From Methanobacterium sp. SMA-27 (GTDB lineage: Archaea; Methanobacteriota; Methanobacteria; Methanobacteriales; Methanobacteriaceae), in assembly GCF_000744455.1 (NCBI RefSeq), contig NZ_JQLY01000001.1, positions 1,240,001 to 1,304,000 of the forward strand: a stretch of 64,000 nt of DNA. Reading direction: 5' to 3'. A program made the position numbers and the translations under genes. The notes under the pieces are model-generated. The model saw only the letters and a program-made list of their open reading frames with translations. It ran no database searches and had not been told where the DNA came from. Every line of letters begins with the position of its first letter. The first letter of the stretch is position 1. This document shows positions 47,811-58,234 of this stretch, piece after piece.

Positions 47811-48260
47811 TTATACAAGGAGGAAAAAACGTGTCAATAACAGATAAAACAGTCTTAAAAATGGGAAGTACAGAAACCGAGAACATAAAAACATTACAAA
47901 AGAAATTAGGAATAAAAACAGATGGATTTTACGGTCCAGTAACACGAGACACAGTAAAAGCAATCCGGATCCTAATAAGAGAATAATTAGAGAAAATGGA
48001 GTTATAATAATACCAACAAGTCCAATTAAACCAATAACTCCCCCAATGATAAAAAAGCTGTTATACCGAGAGCTCTTTTTTTCAGCAAACCCCTTACCAA
48101 TATCTATACTTTCTCTTTTTGATTCATTATTCTTATTTGAATACTCATTAGACATATTATGAAACTTTAATTCCCCGCCACAATCACATGAGAGATCAAA
48201 ATCATTAGGAGACTCTCCAGATTGAAGTTCATAATACCCCTCACATTTATCACAGATCAA
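47811..48260 (-). CDS. Zinc-ribbon membrane protein, 3' end replaced by antisense of a lysin fragment
   Basis: The protein begins (TTG 48,260) [20 protein letters not shown], then SCDCGG: a zinc ribbon seen in Methanobacteriales membrane proteins. A charged linker and two hydrophobic helices follow (about residues 68-90 and 90-105). From about codon 95 (near 47,975) the frame runs antisense through the PG-binding fragment. That yields an artificial Leu/Phe-rich tail, so the natural end is lost. The start may be a few codons upstream (LLDY...), next to a G8 run. The product, if made, is a chimera. Confidence 0.45.
   Translation of the reverse strand: MICDKCEGYYELQSGESPNDFDLSCDCGGELKFHNMSNEYSNKNNESKRESIDIGKGFAEKKSSRYNSFFIIGGVIGLIGLVGIIITPFSLIILLLGSGLLLLCLVLLDRKIHLFLFLISFVMFLCSRFLYFPFLRLFYLLLTRFFLLV
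47831..47986 (+). pseudogene. Truncated peptidoglycan-binding-type domain gene
   Basis: The start is GTG 47,831 with AAGGAGG 8 nt upstream. The 51-residue product reads (M)[17 protein letters not shown], then [21 protein letters not shown], the classical first half of a PG_binding_1 module as found in cell-wall lytic enzymes of phages and methanogens. After VKAI the match ends and a stop follows. The sequence there belongs to a truncated gene on the other strand. It looks like the 5' remnant of a lysin or wall hydrolase gene cut by a deletion. Confidence 0.6.
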
Positions 48261-48441
48261 ATAATCTAATAGAATCCCCCCCCAAGAATACTCAATTAAA
48301 ACTATAATTTATAATTTATTATTGTATCACTCAATACTTATTTTGCTCCTGGCTTCATGAAGTAATTTGACTCGACCATATGGATATAAATACTTCTCTA
48401 TAAAAAATAATAATAAATAATTATTAAGGTAATATTTTTAG

Positions 48442-48520
48442 TTCGTTATAGGGTCCTATAACGAAGTCGATTATTTACTGACCACATAGCTATATATATT
48501 AACCTATAACGAAGTAGATT
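48442..48520. repeat. Inverted and direct copies of CCTATAACGAA
   Basis: TTCGTTATAGG (48,442-48,452) and CCTATAACGAA (48,455-48,465) form a perfect 11-bp inverted repeat with a 2-bp centre. A further direct copy, CCTATAACGAAGTnGATT, is at 48,503-48,520, 48 bp from the first. Three copies in 80 bp ahead of the gene at 48,712 suggest binding sites for a regulator, replication protein or recombinase. Confidence 0.6.
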
Positions 48521-48711
48521 TTTTTTATCAATCAAATGGCTAAAATTGTTTAGTTGATGGAGTTAAATACATGAAATATATTAAATTATTATGCTATCTT
48601 TTGGGTAATCCAACTTTAATTTACATTTGGGAAGTAAAGATTATTTACAATAATTTAATAGAGATATGATCAAATAACTGGTAGAATATAATTCATGTAG
48701 GTGGAATCAAT

Positions 48712-49020
48712 ATGATTGATATTAAAGTAACAAAAACATTTAAAGGATTAACAGTTGAATTTAAAAAATTATCGAGTAAACCTTTGTTTCAAGAGCTAAA
48801 CACAGGATTTCTTTTATTACAATTAGAAGACCCAATTTACAAAAAGAGTGATAAGAAAATACGTGATTTAATTCCTTTACATTACACTTTTTTAAATAAT
48901 CATTATAATTTAAACCCACAACAGGTAGCAGAACTTGAAGATTGGTTTAATCAACCAGCGGAAGAATTATTAAAATATTTAGGTGATGACTATTTTGATT
49001 TTATAAATGAATCTGGATAA
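48712..49020 (+). CDS. Hypothetical protein, 102 aa
   Basis: A small soluble protein starting at an ATG preceded by GTAGGTGGAATCAAT (GGTGG 8 nt upstream). It begins MIDIKVTKTFKGLTVEFKKL and has an acidic C-terminus with DDYFDFINESG. There is no recognised domain. The upstream CCTATAACGAA repeats and the island location suggest an element-borne gene; an antitoxin or regulator role is possible but not supported by a motif. Confidence 0.5.
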   Translation: MIDIKVTKTFKGLTVEFKKLSSKPLFQELNTGFLLLQLEDPIYKKSDKKIRDLIPLHYTFLNNHYNLNPQQVAELEDWFNQPAEELLKYLGDDYFDFINESG

Positions 49021-49660
49021 ACATTTGATTCTTTTTTATTATTCTTTATTACTATGTTTTGTTCTTATCTTGATGGGACAATAATTTTGAGGCAATTTAG
49101 TAGAGCAACTATTTATTTTATAGCAATTTTCTAGTTTTTAATTTTAATTATTTATTGAGGTATTTTAAGTTTAATAAAAAGTTTGAAAAAAAATCAAATT
49201 TGTTACAATGTGATTAAAATTAAATAATTTAATTATGTACCTGGATTATTTATTTTAACCCTGTGTATTCTGCTTAATTGAACAAATAAGGTCTGTTTCA
49301 ATGTTCAGTGATTTTAAATTATGAGAAACTATCATATTTGAACTGCATAGTATACATGTAATGATCCATATATTGGTATTAGTTGATTTTTAAAATAGAG
49401 ATTTTTTTGTATTGTTCATGGAAGTTTAAAGTTCAATAATAATTAAAAAATTTGGAACTTTATTTTTAATAATTAATGAATCAAAAAAATTTATTGAATA
49501 TCAATTATTTGTAATTCGAAAATAATTGGTAAATGATCGTTTATAATATTTTTAAATTCTATCTATTTTTTTGCAAAATCTAAACTAAAAATAATAATAA
49601 TTTGAAAAACAGAAATACAGAAAAAATTATTTTGTAAATAGGATTAATGATATTAATAAA
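49021..49660. other. Intergenic region, no gene recognised
   Basis: 640 bp of very AT-rich sequence. I saw no reading frame with a ribosome binding site, no strong hairpin and no recognisable gene remnant. Confidence 0.5.
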
Positions 49661-50050
49661 TTATTTCTTACTATTCATAGCATTATCAATGGAAGTGGCC
49701 AGTAGCTTACTGTCAATTTCATCTTTAACAAGATAATCCTGAGCACCCCTACCAACTGTACTTACAGCGAATATATCCTCCTTAAGTCCAGTAAGAACTA
49801 TTATAGGTATATCTGGGGCATTATATTTCATAATATTAAAAGTGCCCATTCCTTCACTATCGGGTAGGCCTAGATCCAATAGAATTAAGTCAAAATCATC
49901 CCTTACAATAATTTTTATTCCGTCATCGAGCCTGGTGGTATGTACAACTTCATAACGGTTATCATCAGCGTCTTTTAACATTTCTATTATAGATTTTGTA
50001 TCACCAGGATTGTCCTCAATCAATAGAATTTTGATGATTTGTTTTTTCAT
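49661..50050 (-). CDS. Single-domain response regulator (receiver)
   Basis: A 129-residue CheY-like receiver. It has the acidic pair in LLIEDNPGD, phospho-acceptor Asp in LILLDLGLPDSEG (about residue 58), Thr in IVLTGLKE (about 87) and Lys in DYLVKDEID (about 109). There is no output domain, so it probably relays phosphate to or from one of the PAS histidine kinases common in this group. No kinase is adjacent. The start is an ATG with GGGGAAG upstream. Confidence 0.85.
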   Translation of the reverse strand: MKKQIIKILLIEDNPGDTKSIIEMLKDADDNRYEVVHTTRLDDGIKIIVRDDFDLILLDLGLPDSEGMGTFNIMKYNAPDIPIIVLTGLKEDIFAVSTVGRGAQDYLVKDEIDSKLLATSIDNAMNSKK

Positions 50051-50215
50051 TTTCTTCCCCGAAAAACTTCTTATTATTATTTATAGAGAATATAAGTAAT
50101 ATATTTTTCTGTAGAATTAGGAATATGTACAATAACAGAAAATAGATGAAGAATTCAATTCCTTAACAATTCCACTATAGATAATGGTACAAATTGTATT
50201 CCTACAATATTAACT

Positions 50216-51614
50216 TCATTTATTCCCACTTAGAAGACTATTTTTTCTACCATAAAAGTAATAAATAAACAAACCAATTATGAGCCACAAAATAAATCTA
50301 ATATGAGTTATGGACGGTAGTTGTGTAACCAGGAAAAAACAGGAAACAATTGCTAAAATAGGAATTACTGGAACTAATGGAGTTTTAAATGGACGTTTTA
50401 ATTCAGGTTTTTGTTTTCTAAGTATAATTATTGCTGCTGATACTATAATGAAGGCTGCTAGGGTACCAATATTCACCAATTCAGCTAATTCAGTAATTGG
50501 TAGAAATGCTGCTAGCACAGATGCAAAAATACCAACAATTATTGTTCCATTCGTAGGTGTTCTAAAATCTTTATGTAATCTTGAAAAAAATTCAGGAAGT
50601 AAACCATCCCTTGACATTGCGAAAAATACTCTACTTTGACCGAAAAAGCTTACCAGAAGAACAGAAGTTATTCCACACAAAGCCCCTATTGATATCACTA
50701 TATCTGCCCAATGAATCCCTAACTGATTTAATGCAAATGCAACAGGAGCAGCAGTTTGTTTGAACACATAATATGGAAGAACACCATCTAAAACTCCTGA
50801 AACAGCAATATAGAGGATGGAACTTATAAGTAGAGATCCTAGAATTGCAATGGGAAAAGTTTTTTTAGGAATCTTTAACCTCTTCAGCAGCTGTTGTAAT
50901 GGCGTCAAAACCTATATAAGCAAAGAATATGATTGCAGCACCTTTAAATACTCCGCTCCAACCATAGGGAAGGAAAGGATGATAATTAGCAGGATTTATA
51001 TAATTAACACCAATGGAAATGAACAACAAGATTACAGATAGTTTAATTATTACAATAACTGTATTAACCTAGGAACTCTGTTTTACTCCTCGAATTAAAA
51101 GCCATGTTATACCGACTATAATTAACACTGCGGGAATATTTATTAGCCCGCCTTCAACTCCAGGTGGATTTATTAATTGTGCAGGTAGAATTAACCCCAA
51201 TGATGTGAAAATATTTACTAGGTAACCCGACCAACCAACTGCAACAGTAGCCACAATCACCAGATATTCTAAAATAAGATCCCACCCAATAATCCAAGCC
51301 AGCAATTCTCCCAAGGTTACATAACTGTAGGTGTATGCACTGCCGGCTATAGGAATCATGGATGCAAATTCTGCATAGCAAAGTGCAGTGAATAAACAGG
51401 CAACACCAGCAATTAAAAAGGATATAATAATAGCTGGGCCAGCATAGAATGCAGATGCAATTCCTGTAAGTATGAATATTCCAGCACCAATAATTGCACC
51501 AATACCCATGAGTAGAAGTGCAGGAGTACCTAAAACACGTTTAAGTCCCTTTTTGTCTTCTGTGATTTCAAGAAGTTCATTTATTGATTTTTTCCGAAAT
51601 ATTTTTCGATCCAT
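50216..51614 (-). pseudogene. APC-family amino acid permease with a nonsense codon and a frameshift
   Basis: The N-terminal half reads MDRKIFRKKSINELLEITED, then GIGAIIGAGIFILTG, the YfnA/CAT-type cationic amino acid permease pattern. It stops at TAG 51,069-51,071, but the same frame continues VNTVIVIIKLSVILLF through FFAYIGFDAITTAAEEVKD. An extra T near 50,892 then shifts to the frame that encodes PKKTFPIAILG and the last helices to 50,216. Repairing both lesions gives a complete permease of about 466 residues with 12 helices. It is a recent pseudogene, as the rest is undamaged. Confidence 0.85.
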
Positions 51615-52117
51615 ATAATAAATTTGGATGAATTACGATACAGGTAGATATTAAATAAAAAAACAGAATTAATACACCTATAACTTTTGTTCATCCAAAC
51701 CCCCTATTCCTTTTTTAGTTTTTCTTTAAATAAAACTTCCTAAAAAGAATGTTAAAATCAAGTAGTTATAAATTTATTGTGATTAAATATCGATTTTAAA
51801 GTTTTGAACTTAAAATAAGGATATATTGGAAGTTTTCCTTTTAGTGGATTAATAGGAAATAATTCTTAATTAAATCTGCTCTATTTAAAATAATCACATA
51901 ATTATGTATGAAAATGTAATAAAATGTAAATTAATCATTAATTATACCATATATTGGATATATTTAAATATTTATTAAAACAAATATTAATAAGATGGAG
52001 TTTGATTTTATGGACTATAATCAATTCCATTATCATGCCAATTGTTGAAGTCAGTACTTAGTACTTGCTTCAACTACCTCCATTATCCTAATTCTAAAAA
52101 ATGGGAACGTGTCATTC
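51615..52117. other. Intergenic region with one hairpin
   Basis: AT-rich spacer. The only clear element is the hairpin at 52,044-52,074 (listed separately). A short open stretch before it (from about 52,010) encodes nothing recognisable. Confidence 0.4.
52044..52074. repeat. 31-nt hairpin
   Basis: GTTGAAG...CTTCAAC encloses AGTAC-TTA-GTACT; 12 of 14 positions pair. There is no T-run after it, so it is more likely a protein-binding or RNA element than a terminator. Confidence 0.5.
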
Positions 52118-52486
52118 ATGAAATTACGAAAACCAAGTGAGAACAGAAGGATTAATAAAGAAATGTTGAATGAGATAAACGATAAACCAGAAGAATTAGA
52201 AGAATCTTTAGAACAATTTATATCTAATATTGAAGCAATAAAGGACATGATTATTCATGAAATTCAGAAAATCCTCGGAAAACAAACTACAAGAAAACCA
52301 AAAAAAATCAAAAGATCTCTTAAAAAAAGCAAGTAACTGTAAAACAGAGAATTAGAAAATCTACTTAAATTAATTGAAACTACAATAGTAAAATCCGATG
52401 ATACTGATAATGATCTTTTAATAGCAAAACTATGGTTACAAGTAGATTGGCATCTATTCGGGATAAATAATTCAAATTCACTTTAA
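52118..52486 (+). pseudogene. Small split gene (two in-frame pieces)
   Basis: The first piece (ATG 52,118 to TAA 52,336, 72 aa) is charged and helical: NKEMLNEINDKPEELEESLE and so on, ending in a Lys-rich tail. After TAA-CTG-TAA the same frame runs 46 codons to 52,486 (RELENLLKLIETTIVK, DLLIAKLWLQVDWHLFG). The second piece looks like a genuine protein end. Two close stops in the same frame, plus the Lys-rich junction, suggest a decayed element gene. I do not recognise the family. Confidence 0.4.
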
Positions 52487-52518
52487 ATCATTATTATTTA
52501 TCATTTTCTTATGATTTA

Positions 52519-53004
52519 TTAAATCACTGCAGCCTTTTCTTTTAATAGTTCTTCTATTACAGCTGAATTCTCTTGATATTCAAGTGAACATTTGCATTTT
52601 GGACATATGAAGTTGTCTTCAGATGCTTTTTCAAATACATAACGATGTCCATTATTACATACAAAAAACATATTTTCTTCTTCATACTTAACAGATTTTT
52701 CAATTTGTTCGGATAATTTATCATATTTTTTTGTTATGAGATCATAGACCTTATCTTCTTCAAATTTCCAGCTATAAATTTCCCATTTTGTCTTAGGATC
52801 TTTAGTCTTTGTGTAGGAAATAACACATGCATCGTTCATTTTATAGAGAACTTTCCTCACTAAAGTCAAGACTATTTCAGTTTCTTCTGAAATTTCTTCG
52901 GCAGAAGTTTTACCCTCTAACATGCATTCAATAATTGGAATGCTACATTTTTCATCGTCTGTTATATCCATTAAAATTTCAAGAACAATCGGATCATTTA
53001 ACAT
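52519..53004 (-). CDS. tfe: Transcription factor E (TFE, TFIIE-alpha homologue)
   Basis: A 161-residue protein with an N-terminal extended winged helix (LNDPIVLEILMDIT, GKTSAEEISEETEIVLTLVRKVLYKM) and a C-terminal zinc ribbon. TFE helps open the promoter with TBP, TFB and RNA polymerase. ATG 53,004 has GGGAG 10 nt upstream and the family N-terminus. In the ribbon the second knuckle is normal (CPKC) but the first reads CNNGH, without the usual second Cys; His may replace it. There is a spacer of about 160 bp to the gene upstream. Confidence 0.85.
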   Translation of the reverse strand: MLNDPIVLEILMDITDDEKCSIPIIECMLEGKTSAEEISEETEIVLTLVRKVLYKMNDACVISYTKTKDPKTKWEIYSWKFEEDKVYDLITKKYDKLSEQIEKSVKYEEENMFFVCNNGHRYVFEKASEDNFICPKCKCSLEYQENSAVIEELLKEKAAVI

Positions 53005-53165
53005 TATTATCATACTCCCACAATATAAAAATCCATATAACCCAAACAAATGAAAATTATAGTTAATTTATTAAATTAGAATATAAACTTTGTTTTTAAA
53101 TTATAATATTTAAATTAATATTTAGATATGAAATTGATAACAAAAATTTACAATAGATTTGGAGA

Positions 53166-53684
53166 TCACTTTCCCTTTTTTAACAGCTTTTCTTCATATT
53201 TTTTTATCCATATAATTTCCTTAAGTATCAGATCACCATGTCCCTTGGGATTACAAATGATCTCTGAAATCCTTTCTTCGGTAATATGGTCAAGAAGGAT
53301 TTCCCATTCACTTAAATCACTGTAAATATCTCTTTTAATATGGAAAACATCTATTTCAAATAATTCTAGAACTTGGTCAATATCTTCTCCAACATTCAAT
53401 TTATGAATATATTCTGCTATTACAGGAGGTAAAATCTCAACAATTTTAATTTGGGTTATCAAATAAGCTTCGTATGGATTTTCATAGCTTATATGCTCAA
53501 CATCTTTAAATCCATTCAAATCATCGGTGGAAGATTTATTGATCTGATTGTAATGTTTATTCAGTTCTTCCTCAAGATCTCCATGACTATTTTCAAGGGA
53601 AATCTTGTAGGTCAACATTTTTTCAATGATCTGCACTCTTTCATTGGACCCGTTGATATATAATTCCTCCAAATCATTTATCAT
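53166..53684 (-). CDS. Conserved protein of unknown function, 172 aa
   Basis: An acidic, helical, soluble protein (MINDLEELYINGSNERVQII at the start, a basic C-terminus KKYEEKLLKKGK). It lies 22 bp downstream of pheS on the same strand and is probably cotranscribed. No motif was recognised. It was retained as real because of its length, composition and tight spacing. Confidence 0.55.
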   Translation of the reverse strand: MINDLEELYINGSNERVQIIEKMLTYKISLENSHGDLEEELNKHYNQINKSSTDDLNGFKDVEHISYENPYEAYLITQIKIVEILPPVIAEYIHKLNVGEDIDQVLELFEIDVFHIKRDIYSDLSEWEILLDHITEERISEIICNPKGHGDLILKEIIWIKKYEEKLLKKGK

Positions 53685-53706
53685 TACATGGGGTGTATAA
53701 TTCGTT

Positions 53707-55260
53707 TTAATTGAGTTTCACACCGTCTGTAACTGGTAGTTTTCTTAGCCATCCAATATCACTTTTGTAGAGCATTCTTATATCGGTTATTCCTAATTTC
53801 AACATTGCTAACCTTTCAATTCCAAGTCCAAATGCTAATACTGGTGTTTCAACTCCTAATGGTTCTAAAACTTCTGGTCTGAACATTCCAGATCCTCCAA
53901 GTTCTATCCAGCTTCCCTTTTCAGGTAAGTATATCTCACATTCTGTTGACAGATATGTGTACGGGAAGTATGCAGGCCTGAACCTCACTTTAAACCCTAA
54001 TTTATGATAAAATTCTTCGATAATTCCAAGAAGATTTTTATAATTAATATCCTCAGCAGCAACAATTCCCTCGACTTGATGGAATTCTGGAAGATGTTTA
54101 TATGTAATTGTTTCCCTTCTAAAAACTCTTCCAACAGAGAACATCTTAAGGGGAGGTTTGTATTCGGATAAAAACCTTGCAGACACACATGTGGTATGTG
54201 TTCTTAAAACAGATTGTTTTGCAACTTCACGATCCCATGTGTACTGCCATCCCTCGGATTCAGTTGTTCCCCCATTCTCATGGACATCTGAAACTCTTTT
54301 AACGAGTTGATCATCGGGTAATTTAGAATGTTTAGGATTTTTAATATAAAATGTATCCTGCATTTCACGTGCTGCATGATCTTGAGGCTGGAAAAGACAG
54401 TCAAAATTCCAGAAAGCTGATTCTAAAATATTGCCGCTTGACTCTGTAAAACCCATGTTAAGGAACACATCCCTAATCTCTTCAATAATTCTTGTTAATG
54501 GATGTATCTTACCTGGAAATGTTTCAGGATGCTCTGCATTAATGTCATAACTTCTGAACTTCAGAGACTTCCATGAACCCGTTTTCAATTGTGCATGGGT
54601 AAGTTGGGTTGCAGTATAAGTGAGATCAACACCTTGCTTCAATACTTTTTTACCTTCTTTAGTAACTTTTAAACGATATTTAACATCTTTTTTAACAGAG
54701 AGTATTCCTTTTCTCTGTTTTAAAAGGTTGTAACCATTTTTAATTATTTTTGAAGGTTCGAAAAGGAGAAGTTGTTGCATTTCAAGCAATGTTTTAAGGA
54801 GCTGTTCATCATTGAAATCCGTATCCAAGGCTTTTTTACCATCTTCTGTTATTTTAACAATTCCTTTATCGATCAAAGCCCATTTCTTTCGAATAATCCA
54901 TCCAATTGCAATTTTAACTTCATTAGGTTCTAATCCACTTTCTTTACCAATGTCTGTCATTGGAATGGAATTTTTCTCGCCCAAAACTTTTAATATATTC
55001 CTCTCAGGTAATCCCTGCTTAGCATATGTTTGACCATCGTCTGTAAGGCTTAAAATATCTTTAACATCCTTTTGAACCTTTATCAAACCCCTTGATTCAA
55101 GAATTCCTGCAGCGCTCATAACAGATTTAATGTCCATTTTCTGAGATTCAACTATTTCTTCGGGTGTAGCTTCATAGCCTGCAGATTCTAAGCCCTTTAA
55201 AACCTTTTTTTCGTAAATGTGTAATTCATCAATAATTTTCAGGAGTTTATCATCGTTCAT
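53707..55260 (-). CDS. pheS: Phenylalanyl-tRNA synthetase alpha subunit
   Basis: A 517-residue class II synthetase subunit of the archaeal/eukaryotic cytosolic type. The N-terminal 230 residues are winged-helix DNA/tRNA-binding repeats ([14 protein letters not shown]...). The catalytic core carries motif 2 ([20 protein letters not shown]) and motif 3 ([14 protein letters not shown]). It charges tRNA-Phe together with PheT, which is not in the window. ATG 55,260 is used; in-frame ATG 55,269 and TTG 55,275 lie just upstream. Confidence 0.94.
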   Translation of the reverse strand: MNDDKLLKIIDELHIYEKKVLKGLESAGYEATPEEIVESQKMDIKSVMSAAGILESRGLIKVQKDVKDILSLTDDGQTYAKQGLPERNILKVLGEKNSIPMTDIGKESGLEPNEVKIAIGWIIRKKWALIDKGIVKITEDGKKALDTDFNDEQLLKTLLEMQQLLLFEPSKIIKNGYNLLKQRKGILSVKKDVKYRLKVTKEGKKVLKQGVDLTYTATQLTHAQLKTGSWKSLKFRSYDINAEHPETFPGKIHPLTRIIEEIRDVFLNMGFTESSGNILESAFWNFDCLFQPQDHAAREMQDTFYIKNPKHSKLPDDQLVKRVSDVHENGGTTESEGWQYTWDREVAKQSVLRTHTTCVSARFLSEYKPPLKMFSVGRVFRRETITYKHLPEFHQVEGIVAAEDINYKNLLGIIEEFYHKLGFKVRFRPAYFPYTYLSTECEIYLPEKGSWIELGGSGMFRPEVLEPLGVETPVLAFGLGIERLAMLKLGITDIRMLYKSDIGWLRKLPVTDGVKLN

Positions 55261-55315
55261 ATTAATCATTTCCAATTGATCTATTTAGTAATCAAATAAA
55301 TATAAAATTTCTATT

Positions 55316-56227
55316 CTAAAAATTATCATTATATTCATCAAGAAGAGCAACCATTACCGAGGATGCAGTCAGATCAGCTGTTGTACCAGGATTTAAACTT
55401 TTTTCAATTAGATCTTGGTCGAATTTATTTAACATATCCCGACCTTCATCTGATAAGATTCCGCCTTCAGATATTATCATATTTGCATCTTCAGAAACCT
55501 TTTGAGCTATTTCAGAACCATATTTCCTGGATATTAATGTGTCGGCATATATTGACAGTATTGTTAAAAATGTTTGTACTGTTGCATTGTTTATGCCATT
55601 GGTATCTTTAACTCCTTTGTATGTAGGATATCCAATTTCAAATGTAATGGGCATGGTTCTTGTAAGTTCAAATGCAAGCATGTCCCATTGGGAGGATAGA
55701 TCAAGCACATCGTACATGTTTATATTTTTATCAATGAGTTCATTCTTGGCATCATTGCTTCCAACATCTAAATCTTCCCTTTCTCCCATACCACCGGCAT
55801 CTGCTATGTTGATTGCATCATATAGATTTGCAGCATCATATGGAGTTGTGTTTCTTATGATGTTATCCACATTATTTTGGAGCTCATCAACATTGCTGCT
55901 CATTCCTGCGGCTGCTGACAAGGGTGTTAAAAGCATTATAATCCCAAGATTGGTGTTGTTGGCTATCCATTTATCTGTTTCAAGCACACCTTCCTTTATT
56001 AATTTACCTATCTCAATTTTATCCAAGGAATCTTTTTTATTATATTTAAATCCTCTTTTGGCAGCTTTTTTCATGGTGTCACCAATTACAACACCACTTA
56101 TTAAAAAGTCTTCAAATACCATATCTGGAAAATCGCGTGTTCTGTGAACATTACCAGGTTTAGGATGTCCACTAACCTCTAATACAGATGCAATCTGTGC
56201 TGTTTTTGCAATGAAATCAGGATCCAA
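55316..56227 (-). CDS. CitG/MdcB-like triphosphoribosyl-dephospho-CoA synthase family protein
   Basis: A 303-residue protein. [21 protein letters not shown] is the family signature near residues 13-33. [23 protein letters not shown] and [25 protein letters not shown] follow. In bacteria this family makes the prosthetic group of citrate/malonate lyases. Methanogens lack those lyases, so the archaeal role is different and unsettled. The start is TTG 56,227, 9 nt after AAAGGAG; the ATG nearby is out of frame. It lies about 65 bp behind hemB on the same strand. Confidence 0.8.
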   Translation of the reverse strand: MDPDFIAKTAQIASVLEVSGHPKPGNVHRTRDFPDMVFEDFLISGVVIGDTMKKAAKRGFKYNKKDSLDKIEIGKLIKEGVLETDKWIANNTNLGIIMLLTPLSAAAGMSSNVDELQNNVDNIIRNTTPYDAANLYDAINIADAGGMGEREDLDVGSNDAKNELIDKNINMYDVLDLSSQWDMLAFELTRTMPITFEIGYPTYKGVKDTNGINNATVQTFLTILSIYADTLISRKYGSEIAQKVSEDANMIISEGGILSDEGRDMLNKFDQDLIEKSLNPGTTADLTASSVMVALLDEYNDNF

Positions 56228-56291
56228 TTCATTTAACTCCTTTTAAATCTATGTTCAGATTTTTTAATGAAATTTATAATAAACTTTTAGA

Positions 56292-57263
56292 TTAAATGCT
56301 TCCTTCCAAAAATTCAGGTGCAAAATGAGTAATAATAAGATCAGCACCTGCCCTTTTGATTGATTGAAGAGATTCATAGATTGATTCTTTTGTAATATAT
56401 CCCGCATTTATGCCGGCCATTAACATTGAATACTCTCCACTCACTTGATAAGCCGCTGTGGGCATGTTAAATTCATCTTTAACACCTTTAATAATGTCAA
56501 GATAAGGCATTGCAGGTTTTATCATTACAATATCAGCACCTTCGTCAATATCCATTTTTACTTCTCTTAGTGCTTCACTTGTGTTGGATGGATTCATCTG
56601 ATAGGATTTTCTATCACCAAAACATGGGGCAGAACACACAGCATCCCTGAAAGGTGCATAAAATGATGATGAATATTTAGCAGAATAAGACATGATTATT
56701 GTATCGTAGTGGCCATTCAAATCCAAAGTCTTTCTTATAGCTCCAACTCTTCCATCCATCATATCTGAAGGTGCGACTATGTCTGCACCTGCCTCAGCAT
56801 GGCTTAATGCTATTTTTGAAAGATAGTTAAGGGTTTCATCATTAATTATTTCGTCATCACGTATTATTCCACAGTGACCATGGGAAGTATATTGGCACAT
56901 ACACACATCTGTGATCACAACAAGATCCGTTTCTTTTTTAAGTCTTCTAACAGCTTGTTGAACTATTCCCTCCTTATTATATGCCATTGAACCCTTATCA
57001 TCCTTTAATAGTGGCATTCCAAAGAGAAGTACAGAGGATAATCCTATTTCTTCGAGTTTAGAGGCTTTTTCTACTATATCATTTATAGAGTACCTGTACT
57101 GACCAGGCATTGTGTCAATATGTTCCTTCTGACCATCTTCAAGTCCTTCTTTCACAAACATAGGATAAACAAAATCCTCTGGATTCAGCTTGGTTTCTGT
57201 AAGTATAGTTCGAATGTTATGATTTTTCCTTAATCTTCTCATTCTTGTAACTGGAAATTCCAT
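56292..57263 (-). CDS. hemB: Porphobilinogen synthase (5-aminolevulinate dehydratase)
   Basis: A 323-residue enzyme of tetrapyrrole synthesis, needed for F430, siroheme and corrinoids. The zinc site [15 protein letters not shown] is complete. The two active-site lysines are in [16 protein letters not shown] and [11 protein letters not shown]. The length is normal. The start is the ATG at 57,263, followed by [11 protein letters not shown], the usual opening. Confidence 0.95.
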   Translation of the reverse strand: MEFPVTRMRRLRKNHNIRTILTETKLNPEDFVYPMFVKEGLEDGQKEHIDTMPGQYRYSINDIVEKASKLEEIGLSSVLLFGMPLLKDDKGSMAYNKEGIVQQAVRRLKKETDLVVITDVCMCQYTSHGHCGIIRDDEIINDETLNYLSKIALSHAEAGADIVAPSDMMDGRVGAIRKTLDLNGHYDTIIMSYSAKYSSSFYAPFRDAVCSAPCFGDRKSYQMNPSNTSEALREVKMDIDEGADIVMIKPAMPYLDIIKGVKDEFNMPTAAYQVSGEYSMLMAGINAGYITKESIYESLQSIKRAGADLIITHFAPEFLEGSI

Positions 57264-57424
57264 TTTATCACTTTTTTCTTTGTTAATGATTTCTTATATG
57301 ATTATGAATCTAGAAGTATAAATAATAATGAAATTGAGAAAGATTGATTTTTAATATATATAATATCAACAATATTAGTTCATTAATAATTATAAATAAA
57401 AGAATATTTAAGATTGATTTCTAG

Positions 57425-58120
57425 TTACAGTAGATTATCCTGATTTCCATAGGGTTTTTTACTGTAATATCTTTTAGCATGTTCAATAATTAAGGCATGA
57501 TATTCATTATAAATACTAATTTTAGGTTCTAAATTTGATTCAAAAACATATTTGATCTTATTGTAGTTGTCATTCTCTTTGATTATACCTTTATGTATGA
57601 AAATTCTTTTTGTGTAGGCATCAACAACAAATTCGGATTGTTTATAGGCATAGAGTAAGATTGAATCTGCTGTTTCATTCCCTACACCCTTTACTCTTAG
57701 CAGTTCATCTCTTGTTGGAATAGTACCCTCCAATGAAATATAAAAATTTGTAACAGCTTTTATATATTTTGCCTTCTGATTGAGAAATCCCGCACATCTT
57801 ATGGCCTTTTTGAAGGTATCATCTCCCAATGATAGTAATTTTTCAGGATTTATTGCATTTAAATTGTTTAGATTTAACAATGCTTTTTCAGCGGATGTCC
57901 ATGCTGTATTTTGTGTTAGGATTGTACCTAGAATGATTTCATATATTTCATCTCTTGTTTTGGGTAGATCATAATTTAGAGGATGATACCCTTTTGTTGC
58001 ACCTGTTTTAGTTGTATTTGAACCTTCATAATTGATTAATGGCCACCATCCCTGTGGGCCGTATTGATAATATAGTTTGGAGAAGATCAATTTAATATCT
58101 TCCCCCACTTTTGTTGTCAT
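57425..58120 (-). CDS. HhH-GPD DNA glycosylase without iron-sulfur cluster (endonuclease III/MagIII-like)
   Basis: A 231-residue protein. [19 protein letters not shown] near residues 68-86 and the helix-hairpin-helix [19 protein letters not shown] near 140-158 place it in the endonuclease III superfamily. The catalytic Asp is in [11 protein letters not shown]. The C-terminal CX6CX2CX5C cluster of Nth is absent, as in MagIII-type alkylation glycosylases. It probably removes alkylated or mismatched bases; the exact substrate is unknown. It is divergent from aroC. Confidence 0.8.
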   Translation of the reverse strand: MTTKVGEDIKLIFSKLYYQYGPQGWWPLINYEGSNTTKTGATKGYHPLNYDLPKTRDEIYEIILGTILTQNTAWTSAEKALLNLNNLNAINPEKLLSLGDDTFKKAIRCAGFLNQKAKYIKAVTNFYISLEGTIPTRDELLRVKGVGNETADSILLYAYKQSEFVVDAYTKRIFIHKGIIKENDNYNKIKYVFESNLEPKISIYNEYHALIIEHAKRYYSKKPYGNQDNLL

Positions 58121-58234
58121 AATAATAAATAGGATGGAAACTTATATAATATTAAGAAAGGGTCAATATAGAATCCAATAAATTTCTAATATGAAATATT
58201 GGAGTAGGATCTAAATTGTTAGGATGCAAAAATC

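Noticed and set aside
47968..47973. GGATCC at the gene junction as a cloning artefact
   Set aside because: One BamHI-like hexamer is expected by chance; other copies occur in the window (e.g. within natural genes) and there is no vector sequence.
51069..51071. TAG in the permease read as pyrrolysine
   Set aside because: Pyrrolysine decoding is known in Methanosarcinales and a few other lineages, not in Methanobacteriales. The same gene also has a frameshift, and the position is not an active site.
55539..56147. 202-codon plus-strand frame inside the citG-like gene
   Set aside because: Antisense shadow; the minus-strand gene has full family motifs.
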